A stretch of DNA of 64,000 nt from Rhizobacter sp. Root1221 (lineage in GTDB: Bacteria; Pseudomonadota; Gammaproteobacteria; Burkholderiales; Burkholderiaceae_C), in assembly GCF_001425785.1 (NCBI RefSeq), contig NZ_LMDI01000015.1:41809-105808 (forward strand), written 5' to 3'. This document shows positions 57,129 to 64,000 of the stretch, piece by piece. Under the pieces are notes generated by a model, which was not told the origin of the DNA, ran no database searches, and saw nothing but the letters and a program-made list of their open reading frames with translations. Numbering within the stretch: position 1 is the first letter of the stretch; each line of letters begins with the position of its first letter. The position numbers and the translations under genes are program-made.

Positions 57129-58168
57129 GCGGAGACTCCCCCGACCGGGGCGCGTTGGACCAGCTGGCGCACGCTGGCGCGGAACTCGGCGGACTGCAGC
57201 AGCATCACGGCGAACACCACCGCGGCCTTGACGACGAGGTTGATTTCGGGCGGAACGCCCAACGAGTAGATGGCGTACGTCAGCGTCTGGATGATCAGCG
57301 CACCGATCACGCTGCCGGCGAGGCTGAAGCGCCCGCCGGTGAGCAGCGTGCCACCCAGCGTGACGGCCAGGATGGCGTCCAGCTCCAGCAGCTGGCCGGC
57401 GTTGTTGCCATCGGCACTCTTGACGTTGGAGCTGATCAGCAAACCCGCCACGCCGGCACAGATCCCGCAGAACGCGTACACCCACACCGTGATGCTCTTG
57501 GCCTTCACGCCGGCCACGTGGGCCGCCGACGGGTTGATGCCCACGGCCTGGATGAACAGGCCCAGCGCGGTGCGTGACATGGCGAGCGACACGATCGCGT
57601 ACACGGCCGCCACGATGAACACCGAGAACGGCAGCCCGAGCAGGTAGCCGCTGCCGATGAAGAAGTAGGGTGCGTAGTAGATGGTGATGATCTGGCCATT
57701 GGTGACCAGCTGCGCAATGCCGCGGCCGGCCACCATCAGGATCAGCGTGGCGATGATGGGCTGCATGCCCACGCGGGCCACCAGCAAGCCGTTCCACACG
57801 CCGCACGCCAGCGCCACCCCGAGTGCGGCCACGATGGCCACCGGCATCGGCACGCGGCTCACGTGCGTGGCCACGCCGTCGTTGACGACCAACGTGCCGC
57901 CGATCATCCACGCAGCCAGCGCGGCCGAGATGGCCACCACGGCACCCACCGAGATGTCGATGCCGCGGGTGGCGATCACGAGGGTCATGCCGAGCGACAC
58001 CAGCACGAGCGGCGCGGCGCGGTTCAGGATGTCGACCAGGCTGCCGTACAAGTGGCCGTCGCGCACCGACAGGTGCAGGAACTGTGGGTTGAACGCTGCA
58101 TTGACGGCCAGCAGCAGCACGAGCGTGACAACCGGCCACACGAGGCGGTGTTTCATCAGCGTGTTCAT
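57125..58168 (-). CDS. ytfT: Sugar ABC transporter permease (YtfT-like)
   Basis: This 347-residue inner-membrane permease has the motif TRGIDISVGAVVAISAALAAW and late segments GGTLLTGGRFSLAGSVIGAL. It is the partner of YjfF. The start overlaps the ytfR stop and the stop overlaps the yjfF start, each by four bases. The assignment within the family rests on gene order after YtfR and on the YtfQ-type binding protein upstream. Confidence 0.88.
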   Translation of the reverse strand: MNTLMKHRLVWPVVTLVLLLAVNAAFNPQFLHLSVRDGHLYGSLVDILNRAAPLVLVSLGMTLVIATRGIDISVGAVVAISAALAAWMIGGTLVVNDGVATHVSRVPMPVAIVAALGVALACGVWNGLLVARVGMQPIIATLILMVAGRGIAQLVTNGQIITIYYAPYFFIGSGYLLGLPFSVFIVAAVYAIVSLAMSRTALGLFIQAVGINPSAAHVAGVKAKSITVWVYAFCGICAGVAGLLISSNVKSADGNNAGQLLELDAILAVTLGGTLLTGGRFSLAGSVIGALIIQTLTYAIYSLGVPPEINLVVKAAVVFAVMLLQSAEFRASVRQLVQRAPVGGVSA

Positions 58169-59688
58169 GTCGTTTCTTCGGCGATGAGGTGGTAGACGGC
58201 TTGTTCACCACTGCCGGCGGGCAGTTCGCCCACCTTGTTGCGGTCGCGGAGCACGACGATGCGGTGCGAGACACGCACCACCTCGCTCATCTCCGACGAG
58301 ATGAACAGCACGGCCATGCCGCCCTGGGCCAGCCGCAGGATCTCGTCCATGATCTCCTGCTTGGCGGCCACGTCGATGCCCCGCGTGGGTTCGTCGAGGA
58401 TCAGCAGCGACGGGTCGGTGGCGAGCCAGCGGGCGAGCAGTGCCTTTTGCTGGTTGCCACCCGACAGCAGCCCGATGGGGGTTTCCACATCGTTGGTCTT
58501 GATGCCGAGGGCCTTGACGTATTTCTCGGCCAGGGCCTTCTGCTGCGCGTCCGACAGGCAGCGGCGCAGCCCGGCACGGGCCTGCAGCGCCAGGATGATG
58601 TTCTCGCGCACCGACAGCTCGGCCACGATGCCGTCGGTCTTGCGGTCCTCGGGGCACAGCGCGAGGCCGTGGCGCACCGCCTCGGCCGGGTTGGTGATCC
58701 GCGCGGCCTGGCCGCGCACGCGCACCTCGCCGCCATCGGGTGAGGCCAGCCCGAACAGCAGCCGCGCGAGTTCGGTGCGGCCGGACCCGAGCAGTCCACC
58801 GAGCCCCACCACCTCGCCGGCGCAAAGTTCGATGTCGATGGGCTGCAGCTGGCCGCGCTGTGAAAGCGCCGTGGTGGACACCACGGGCACGCGCTCTCGT
58901 TGGTCGTCGGGCACCGGGTTGACGGACTGGCCCTCGGCCAACTCGCGGCCCACCATGGCCGCGATCAGCGCCTTCGGCCCGAGCTGGGCCACCGGGTACT
59001 CGCCCACCAGCGTGCCGTTGCGCAACACGGTGATGCGGTCGGAGATGGCGTACACCTGCTCGAGGAAGTGCGTGACGAACAGGATGGCGAGACCTTCGTC
59101 CCGCAGCCGGCGCAACACGTCGAAGAGGCGCTGCACCTCGCCGGTGTCCAGGCTCGACGTGGGTTCGTCGAGGATCAACACCTTCGCCTCCACGCTGAGC
59201 GCGCGGGCGATGGCCACCATCTGCTGCACCGCCACCGAGTACGACGACAGCGTGCGGGTCACGTTGATGTCGAGGTTGAGCCGCGCGAGCAGCTCGCGGG
59301 CCTGGCGGTTCATGCCCGCCCAGTCGATGCGCCATGCCCCCAGGGCGCCAAGCCGCGGGTAGCGGCCCGCGAAGATGTTCTCGGCCACCGACAGGTTGGG
59401 GCAGAGGTTGACCTCCTGGTACACGGTGCTGATCCCGAGCGCCTGGGCCTGCTGCGGCGACCCGGGCCGAACGGGCTGCCCGTCGAGGGACATGGCACCG
59501 CCATCGGCCGCGTGCACACCGGTCAGCACCTTGATCAGCGTGGACTTGCCCGCACCGTTCTGGCCCATCAGCGCATGCACTTCGCCGGGGTACAGGCGAA
59601 GGCCCACCTGCTGCAGCACGGACACGCCGAAGAACCGCTTGTCGATGCCGGACAGCTCGAGCACGGGGCGGGGGGCCGGGTTGGTCAT
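58165..59688 (-). CDS. ytfR: Sugar ABC transporter ATP-binding protein (YtfR-like)
   Basis: This 507-residue tandem ATPase has two nucleotide-binding domains. The first has Walker [15 protein letters not shown], signature SYSVAVQQMVAIARAL and Walker [13 protein letters not shown]. The second has a degenerate Walker A (GLLGSGRTELARLL) but an intact signature [16 protein letters not shown] and [12 protein letters not shown]. This asymmetry is normal in the sugar family. The ATG at 59688 overlaps the upstream permease stop (ATGA). Confidence 0.9.
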   Translation of the reverse strand: MTNPAPRPVLELSGIDKRFFGVSVLQQVGLRLYPGEVHALMGQNGAGKSTLIKVLTGVHAADGGAMSLDGQPVRPGSPQQAQALGISTVYQEVNLCPNLSVAENIFAGRYPRLGALGAWRIDWAGMNRQARELLARLNLDINVTRTLSSYSVAVQQMVAIARALSVEAKVLILDEPTSSLDTGEVQRLFDVLRRLRDEGLAILFVTHFLEQVYAISDRITVLRNGTLVGEYPVAQLGPKALIAAMVGRELAEGQSVNPVPDDQRERVPVVSTTALSQRGQLQPIDIELCAGEVVGLGGLLGSGRTELARLLFGLASPDGGEVRVRGQAARITNPAEAVRHGLALCPEDRKTDGIVAELSVRENIILALQARAGLRRCLSDAQQKALAEKYVKALGIKTNDVETPIGLLSGGNQQKALLARWLATDPSLLILDEPTRGIDVAAKQEIMDEILRLAQGGMAVLFISSEMSEVVRVSHRIVVLRDRNKVGELPAGSGEQAVYHLIAEETT

Positions 59689-60893
59689 TTGTTCTTGTTG
59701 TAGACGTCGACGAACACGGCCGCCAGGAGGACCAGCCCCTTGATCACCTGCTGGTAGTCGATGCCGATGCCGAGGATGGACATGCCGTTGTTCATCACGC
59801 CCATCACGAAGGCGCCGATGACTGCACCCATCACCTTGCCGACCCCGCCGGAGGCGGATGCGCCGCCGATGAAACACGCGGCGATCACGTCGAGTTCGAA
59901 GCCCACGCCGGCCTTCGGCGTGGCGGTGTTCAGCCGTGCGGCGAACACAAGGCCCGCCAGCGCGGCCAGCACCCCCATGTTGACGAAGGTGTAGAACGAC
60001 AGCCGCTGCGTCTTGATGCCCGACAGGCGCGCGGCCTTCTCGTTGCCGCCGAGCGCGTAGATGCGCCGGCCGATCGTGGTGCGGCTCGTGACGAAGTCAT
60101 AGCCGAGCATCAGGACCGCCATCACCACCAGCACGTTGGGCAGGCCCCGGTACGACGACAGGATGTAGCTGATCAGCACCAGGATGCCGGCGAACAGCAG
60201 CGTGCGGCCGAGGAAGAAGAAGTAGGGTTCCTCTTCCATGCCGTGCTGGTTCTGCCGGGCGCGGCTGCGCAACTTGAAGGCCACCCACGCCACCGCAGCC
60301 AGCACGCCGATCAGCAGCGAGAAGAGGCGGATCGAGTCACCCTGGAACGGGTCGGGCAGGAAGCCGGAGCTGATGCGCTGGAACCCCTCGGGGAATGGCC
60401 CCACGGACTGACCCTGCAGCAGCGCGAGGGTCAGGCCCTTGAACACCAGCATGCCCGCGAGCGTGACGATGAACGACGGGATGCGGAAGAAGGCCACGAA
60501 AAAGCCCTGGCTGGCACCGATCAACGCACCCGCCAGCAGGCACAGCACGATGGTGATGAGGAAGTGCACCTGGTAGTCGACCATCAGCACCGCGGCCAGC
60601 GCGCCCACGAAGCCCACCACCGACCCCACGGAGAGGTCGATGTGGCCGGCCACGATCACGAGCAGCATGCCCAGCGCCATGATGACGATGTAGCTGTTCT
60701 GCAGGATCAGGTTCGTCAGGTTCAGCGGGCGCATCAGCGTGCCGTCCGTCATGAACTGGAAGAACCCCATGATGAGGATCAGCGACGCGAGCATGCCGTA
60801 CTCGCGGAAGTTGTTTTTCAGGAATCCGGCGTAGGAGCGCGCGGGTTCCGCATCGGGGGCGCCAGGGGCGCCGGAGGAGAGAACTTTGTCCAT
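59685..60893 (-). CDS. gguB: Multiple-sugar ABC transporter permease (GguB/XylH-like)
   Basis: This 402-residue permease is longer than YtfT and YjfF and has the GguB/XylH-type layout, with a long hydrophilic loop (FKLRSRARQNQHGMEEEPYFFF). The motif AGHIDLSVGSVVGFVGALAAV is present, as is IYALGGNEKAARLSGI. It pairs with the GguA-like ATPase four bases upstream and with a ChvE-like binding protein. The start at 60893 (MDKVLSSGAPG) is preceded by a normal intergenic gap; its stop overlaps ytfR by four bases. Confidence 0.9.
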   Translation of the reverse strand: MDKVLSSGAPGAPDAEPARSYAGFLKNNFREYGMLASLILIMGFFQFMTDGTLMRPLNLTNLILQNSYIVIMALGMLLVIVAGHIDLSVGSVVGFVGALAAVLMVDYQVHFLITIVLCLLAGALIGASQGFFVAFFRIPSFIVTLAGMLVFKGLTLALLQGQSVGPFPEGFQRISSGFLPDPFQGDSIRLFSLLIGVLAAVAWVAFKLRSRARQNQHGMEEEPYFFFLGRTLLFAGILVLISYILSSYRGLPNVLVVMAVLMLGYDFVTSRTTIGRRIYALGGNEKAARLSGIKTQRLSFYTFVNMGVLAALAGLVFAARLNTATPKAGVGFELDVIAACFIGGASASGGVGKVMGAVIGAFVMGVMNNGMSILGIGIDYQQVIKGLVLLAAVFVDVYNKNK

Positions 60894-60897
60894 GGTG

Positions 60898-62427
60898 TCA
60901 GTAGCTCGAGGTGACGATCGCTCGCATGATCTTTTCCTGTGACGCTTCGGCCGCGGTGAATTCACCGACGAACCGCCCTTCATTCATGACGCAGATCCGG
61001 TCGCACATGCCCAGCAGTTCGGGCATCTCCGACGAGATCATCACGATGCATTTGCCTTCCGCGGCCAGCTTGGCCACGAGCGTGTAGATCTCGAACTTGG
61101 CCCCCACGTCGATGCCGCGGGTGGGTTCGTCGAGGATCAGCACCTCGGGGTTCGTGAACAGCCATTTGCCGAGCACCACCTTCTGCTGGTTGCCGCCCGA
61201 CAGGTTCACGACCTTCTGCATCACGCTGCTGCACCGGATGCGCAGGCTGCGGCGAAACTCCTGCGCCACGTTGTGTTCGCGCGCGTGGTCGATGACGCCG
61301 CGGTTGGCCACGCCGGGCAGGTTCGCGAGGCTGATGTTCTCGCGGATGGGGTCTTCCAGCACGAGGCCGAGGCCCTTGCGGTCTTCGGTCACGTACGCGA
61401 TGCCGTGGGCGATGGCCTTCTGCACCGTGCTCACGTCCACCGGGGTGCCGTTCAAGCGCACCTCGCCGGTGATGCGCTGGCCGTACGACCGGCCGAACAC
61501 GCTCATGGCGAGTTCGGTGCGCCCCGCGCCCATCAGGCCGGCGATGCCGACGATCTCGCCGCGCCGGGCGTGGAAGGCCACGTTCTTGATGACCTGGCGA
61601 TCGGCGTGCACCTCGTGGTAGACGCTCCAGTCCCGCACCTCGAACACGGTCTCCCCGATGTCGGGCGTGCGTTTCGGGTAGCGGTCGGCCATCTCGCGGC
61701 CCACCATGCTGCGGATCACGTGGTCCTCGCTGACGGGGCCCTTGCGGCAGTCGAGTGTTTCCACCGTGCGGCCGTCGCGCAATACGGTGATGGCGTCGGC
61801 CACCTTCGAGATCTCGTTGAGTTTGTGCGAGATCAGGATGCAGGCGATGCCATGCGACTTGAGTTCGAGCAGCAGCGACAGCAACGCATCACTGTCGCTC
61901 TCGTTCAGGCTCGCGGTGGGTTCGTCGAGGATCAGCAGCCGCACGTCCTTCGACAGCGCCTTGGCGATCTCGACGAGCTGCTGCTTGCCCACGCCCAGCT
62001 GCGTGACGGGGGTGGCCGGCGATTCGTCCAGGCCCACCTTCTTCAGCAGCGCGCGGGTTTTCGCGAACGTGGTGCCGGCGTCGATGACACCGTACCGGTG
62101 TTGTTCGTTGCCGAGGAACATGTTCTCGGCGATGGACAGGAGCGGCACGAGGGCGAGCTCCTGGTGGATGATGATGATGCCGAGGGCTTCGCTGTCGGCG
62201 ATGTCCTCGAACGCGCAGGACTGGCCTGCAAAACGGATCTCGCCGCCGTAGCTGCCGCTCGGGTACACCCCGCTCAGCACCTTCATCAGCGTTGATTTAC
62301 CGGCGCCGTTTTCACCGACAACGGCATGGATTTCACCAGGGCGCACCCGCAGGTCGACGCCGTCCAGCGCTTTCACGCCTGGGAATTCCTTGCGGATGTC
62401 GTGCATCTCGAGGAGGGCTTCGGTCAT
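60898..62427 (-). CDS. gguA: Multiple-sugar ABC transporter ATP-binding protein (GguA/XylG-like)
   Basis: This 509-residue tandem ATPase has Walker [15 protein letters not shown] and [13 protein letters not shown] in the first half. The second half has [20 protein letters not shown] and the signature [19 protein letters not shown]. It follows a ChvE-like binding protein and precedes the GguB-like permease, the standard gene order for the Agrobacterium-type multiple sugar importer. A long hairpin at 62451-62480 lies between it and the binding-protein gene. Confidence 0.91.
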   Translation of the reverse strand: MTEALLEMHDIRKEFPGVKALDGVDLRVRPGEIHAVVGENGAGKSTLMKVLSGVYPSGSYGGEIRFAGQSCAFEDIADSEALGIIIIHQELALVPLLSIAENMFLGNEQHRYGVIDAGTTFAKTRALLKKVGLDESPATPVTQLGVGKQQLVEIAKALSKDVRLLILDEPTASLNESDSDALLSLLLELKSHGIACILISHKLNEISKVADAITVLRDGRTVETLDCRKGPVSEDHVIRSMVGREMADRYPKRTPDIGETVFEVRDWSVYHEVHADRQVIKNVAFHARRGEIVGIAGLMGAGRTELAMSVFGRSYGQRITGEVRLNGTPVDVSTVQKAIAHGIAYVTEDRKGLGLVLEDPIRENISLANLPGVANRGVIDHAREHNVAQEFRRSLRIRCSSVMQKVVNLSGGNQQKVVLGKWLFTNPEVLILDEPTRGIDVGAKFEIYTLVAKLAAEGKCIVMISSEMPELLGMCDRICVMNEGRFVGEFTAAEASQEKIMRAIVTSSY

Positions 62428-62450
62428 GGCTACTTCAAGTCTTGGAACAA

Positions 62451-62480
62451 GCCCGCCTTGTGCCGGGGCACAAGGCGGGC
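62451..62480 (-). other. Intercistronic hairpin between chvE-like and gguA-like genes
   Basis: A 14-bp perfect stem (GCCCGCCTTGTGCC paired with GGCACAAGGCGGGC, two-base nominal loop) lies 17-46 bases after the binding-protein stop. On the minus strand it is followed by only a weak U-rich sequence (TTGTTCC). It probably blocks 3' exonucleases so that binding-protein mRNA exceeds transporter mRNA, or acts as a partial terminator. Confidence 0.65.
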
Positions 62481-62496
62481 GATCAGGAGAACACGC

Positions 62497-63567
62497 TTAA
62501 CGCAGCTGGCTTTCCGTGTAGTAGCCGCTGCCCACCAGCACCTGCTTGTAGTTCGCGGCGTCGACGCTCACGGGCTTGAGCAGGTAGGACGGAACGACCT
62601 TGACACCGTTGTTGTAGGTCTTGGTGTCGTTGATGGGCACGGTCTTGTTGGTCAGCACCGCGTCCACCATGTTGGCGGCCACCTTGGCCAGCTCGCGGGT
62701 GTCCTTGAACACCGTGGAACGCTGTTCACCGCGCAGCATCGACTTGACCGACGCGATCTCCGCGTCCTGGCCGGTCACGACCGGGAAGGGTTGTTGTGCC
62801 GAGCCGTAGCCCACGCCCTTGAGCGACGACAGGATGCCGATGCTCAGGCCGTCGTACGGCGACAGCACGGCGTCCACGCGGCCCTTGGTGTAGTAGGCGC
62901 TCAGGATGTTGTCCATGCGTGCCTGGGCCACCGCACCGTCCCAGCGCAGCGTGGAAACCTTCTGCATCCCGACCTGCTTGCTGCCCACGACGAGCTTGCC
63001 GCTGTCGATGTAGGGCTTGAGCACCGACATCGCGCCGTCGTAGAAGAAGAAGGCGTTGTTGTCGTCCGGCGAACCGCCGAAGAGCTCGATGTTGAACGGA
63101 CCCTTCTTGTTCTTCAGGTCGAGCGCCTGCTCGATGTAGCCGGCCTGCAGCACCCCCACCTGGAAGTTGTCGAACGTGGCGTAGTAGTCGACGTTCTTCG
63201 AGCCGCGGATCAGGCGGTCGTACGAAATGACCTTGATGCCGCGGTCGGCGGCCTTCTGCAACGCATCCGACAGCGTGGTGCCGTCGATCGCGGCGATCAC
63301 GAGGACCTTCACGCCCTTGGTGATCATGTTCTCGATCTGGGCGAGCTGGTTCGGGATGTCGTCGTCGGCGTACTGCAGGTCGGCCTTGTAGCCCTTTTCC
63401 TTCAGGGACTTGACCATGCTGTCGCCGTCGGCGATCCAGCGGGCGGAGGACTTGGTCGGCATCGAGACGCCGATCGTGCCCTTGTCCTGGGCCATCGACG
63501 GCAGGGCCACGGCGGTCATTGCAAACAGCAGGCTGGCCAGGGCGGTACGGCGTTGAAACTTCTTCAT
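62497..63567 (-). CDS. chvE: Periplasmic sugar-binding protein (ChvE-like)
   Basis: This 356-residue exported binding protein has a signal peptide ([20 protein letters not shown]). The mature protein opens [19 protein letters not shown] and includes [40 protein letters not shown] and [19 protein letters not shown], typical of the ChvE/MglB-like group. ChvE binds several pentoses and hexoses, including arabinose, glucose, galactose and xylose; the exact ligand here is not known. A GAAGAGAGAG ribosome binding site precedes the ATG. Confidence 0.93.
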   Translation of the reverse strand: MKKFQRRTALASLLFAMTAVALPSMAQDKGTIGVSMPTKSSARWIADGDSMVKSLKEKGYKADLQYADDDIPNQLAQIENMITKGVKVLVIAAIDGTTLSDALQKAADRGIKVISYDRLIRGSKNVDYYATFDNFQVGVLQAGYIEQALDLKNKKGPFNIELFGGSPDDNNAFFFYDGAMSVLKPYIDSGKLVVGSKQVGMQKVSTLRWDGAVAQARMDNILSAYYTKGRVDAVLSPYDGLSIGILSSLKGVGYGSAQQPFPVVTGQDAEIASVKSMLRGEQRSTVFKDTRELAKVAANMVDAVLTNKTVPINDTKTYNNGVKVVPSYLLKPVSVDAANYKQVLVGSGYYTESQLR

Positions 63568-63594
63568 GATGATCTCTCTCTCTTCGTGGTCAGG

Positions 63595-64000
63595 TCAGTA
63601 CTTCCGTTTCGGGAACTCGCGCGCGGCGGTTTCCATCGGGAAGATCGATTCTTCGGTAACGATGCGCTTCGGCAGGGGCTTGCCGGCCACCAGGTCCTTC
63701 GTGGCGGCCATCAGTTGCGGGCCCAGCAGCGGGCTGCATTCGACGGTGACGTCGAGCTTGCCGGCCATCATGGCTTCGAAGGCACCCTTGACGGCGTCGA
63801 TCGAGATGATGGTGATGTCCTTCGACGGCTTCAGGCCGGCTTCCTCGATGGCCTGGATGGCGCCGATGGCCATGTCGTCGTTGTGTGCGTACAGCACGTT
63901 GATCTTCTTGCCCTCGGCCTTGAGGAAGGCTTCCATGACTTCCTTGCCCTTGGCGCGGGTGAAGTCACCGGTCTGCGAGCGGATGATCTTGATGCGCGGT
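63595..64000 (-). CDS. ytfQ: Periplasmic sugar-binding protein (YtfQ-like), C-terminal part
   Basis: The gene enters from beyond base 64000; about 134 C-terminal residues are visible. The frame at the edge reads PRIKIIRSQTGDFTRAKGKE, close to E. coli YtfQ by memory, followed by INVLYAHNDDMAIGAIQAIEEAGLKP and a YtfQ-like end (SIFPMETAAREFPKRKY). YtfQ binds galactofuranose and related furanoses. It lies 27 bases before the ChvE-like gene. Its natural partners YtfR, YtfT and YjfF are encoded three genes downstream. Confidence 0.9.
   Translation of the reverse strand, partial: PRIKIIRSQTGDFTRAKGKEVMEAFLKAEGKKINVLYAHNDDMAIGAIQAIEEAGLKPSKDITIISIDAVKGAFEAMMAGKLDVTVECSPLLGPQLMAATKDLVAGKPLPKRIVTEESIFPMETAAREFPKRKY

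Noticed and set aside
56094..58274. Single 726-residue permease joining yjfF and ytfT
   Set aside because: The upstream part is ytfT in the wrong frame. Each permease has its own complete frame with a four-base overlap.

Overview
The window reads as chromosomal DNA of a GC-rich betaproteobacterium of the order Burkholderiales, probably from the Rubrivivax/Leptothrix/Rhizobacter group. This rests on gene content and order, not on a database search: tRNA-Leu-tig-clpP-clpX-lon, ilvI-ilvH-ilvC-pssA-leuA, an ECF sigma factor followed by DUF3619/DUF3106/RDD genes, a phasin, and hpnCDE squalene genes. No phage, insertion sequence, CRISPR array or rRNA was seen.

Layout. 0-5.5 kb: the 5' part of a CysB-type LysR regulator, a 1-Cys peroxiredoxin, a proton-pumping membrane pyrophosphatase divergent from a soluble pyrophosphatase, and a tandem SRPBCC protein. 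5.6-11.5 kb: an exported M16 peptidase, a FemAB/GNAT-like protein, and NAD synthetase followed by a PII protein. 11.6-14.9 kb (minus strand): a compact run of six genes starting with an ECF sigma factor. 15.2-23.1 kb: branched-chain amino acid genes (ilvI, ilvH, ilvC, pssA, two leuA paralogues) with a leucine leader peptide and attenuator. 23.3-28.3 kb: a PBP7-like endopeptidase, a dispersed-repeat-like palindrome, an IclR regulator and hpnE-hpnD-hpnC. 28.4-32.8 kb: an RND efflux adaptor and pump behind a TetR-type operator. 32.9-39.5 kb: tRNA-Leu, trigger factor, ClpP, ClpX, Lon, then tRNA-Gly and tRNA-Cys. 39.5-43.1 kb: the least ordinary stretch, with 350 bases lacking a gene, an AT3-SGNH acyltransferase and an unrecognised 399-residue protein. 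43.1-51.4 kb (minus): assimilatory sulfate reduction (tauE, cysI, DUF934, cysH, cysD, cysN, SUMT) followed by a ferredoxin and a ferredoxin-NADP reductase. 51.5-56.1 kb: patatin-like lipoprotein, phasin, thioesterase, 2-hydroxyacid dehydrogenase, ZIP transporter and a small unknown protein. 56.1-64 kb (minus): two sugar ABC importers merged into one run (ytfQ, chvE-like, gguA-like, gguB-like, ytfR, ytfT, yjfF).

How the genes fit together. The sulfur cluster makes APS with CysDN and reduces it directly with an iron-sulfur APS reductase. Sulfite then goes to CysI, whose siroheme needs the SUMT; the ferredoxin and its reductase downstream are plausible electron donors, since no cysJ is present. 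The ilv/leu block covers the first steps of valine, isoleucine and leucine synthesis, and leucine supply is probably sensed by ribosome stalling on the leader upstream of leuA. Many neighbouring genes overlap by 1-4 bases, so translational coupling is a recurring feature.

The strongest points for a second look are the probably leaderless leucine attenuator, the merged YtfQ/ChvE transporter operon, the sigma-factor operon of uncharacterised families, and the unknown 399-residue protein next to the tRNA cluster. No wholly new multi-gene system could be demonstrated from the sequence alone.
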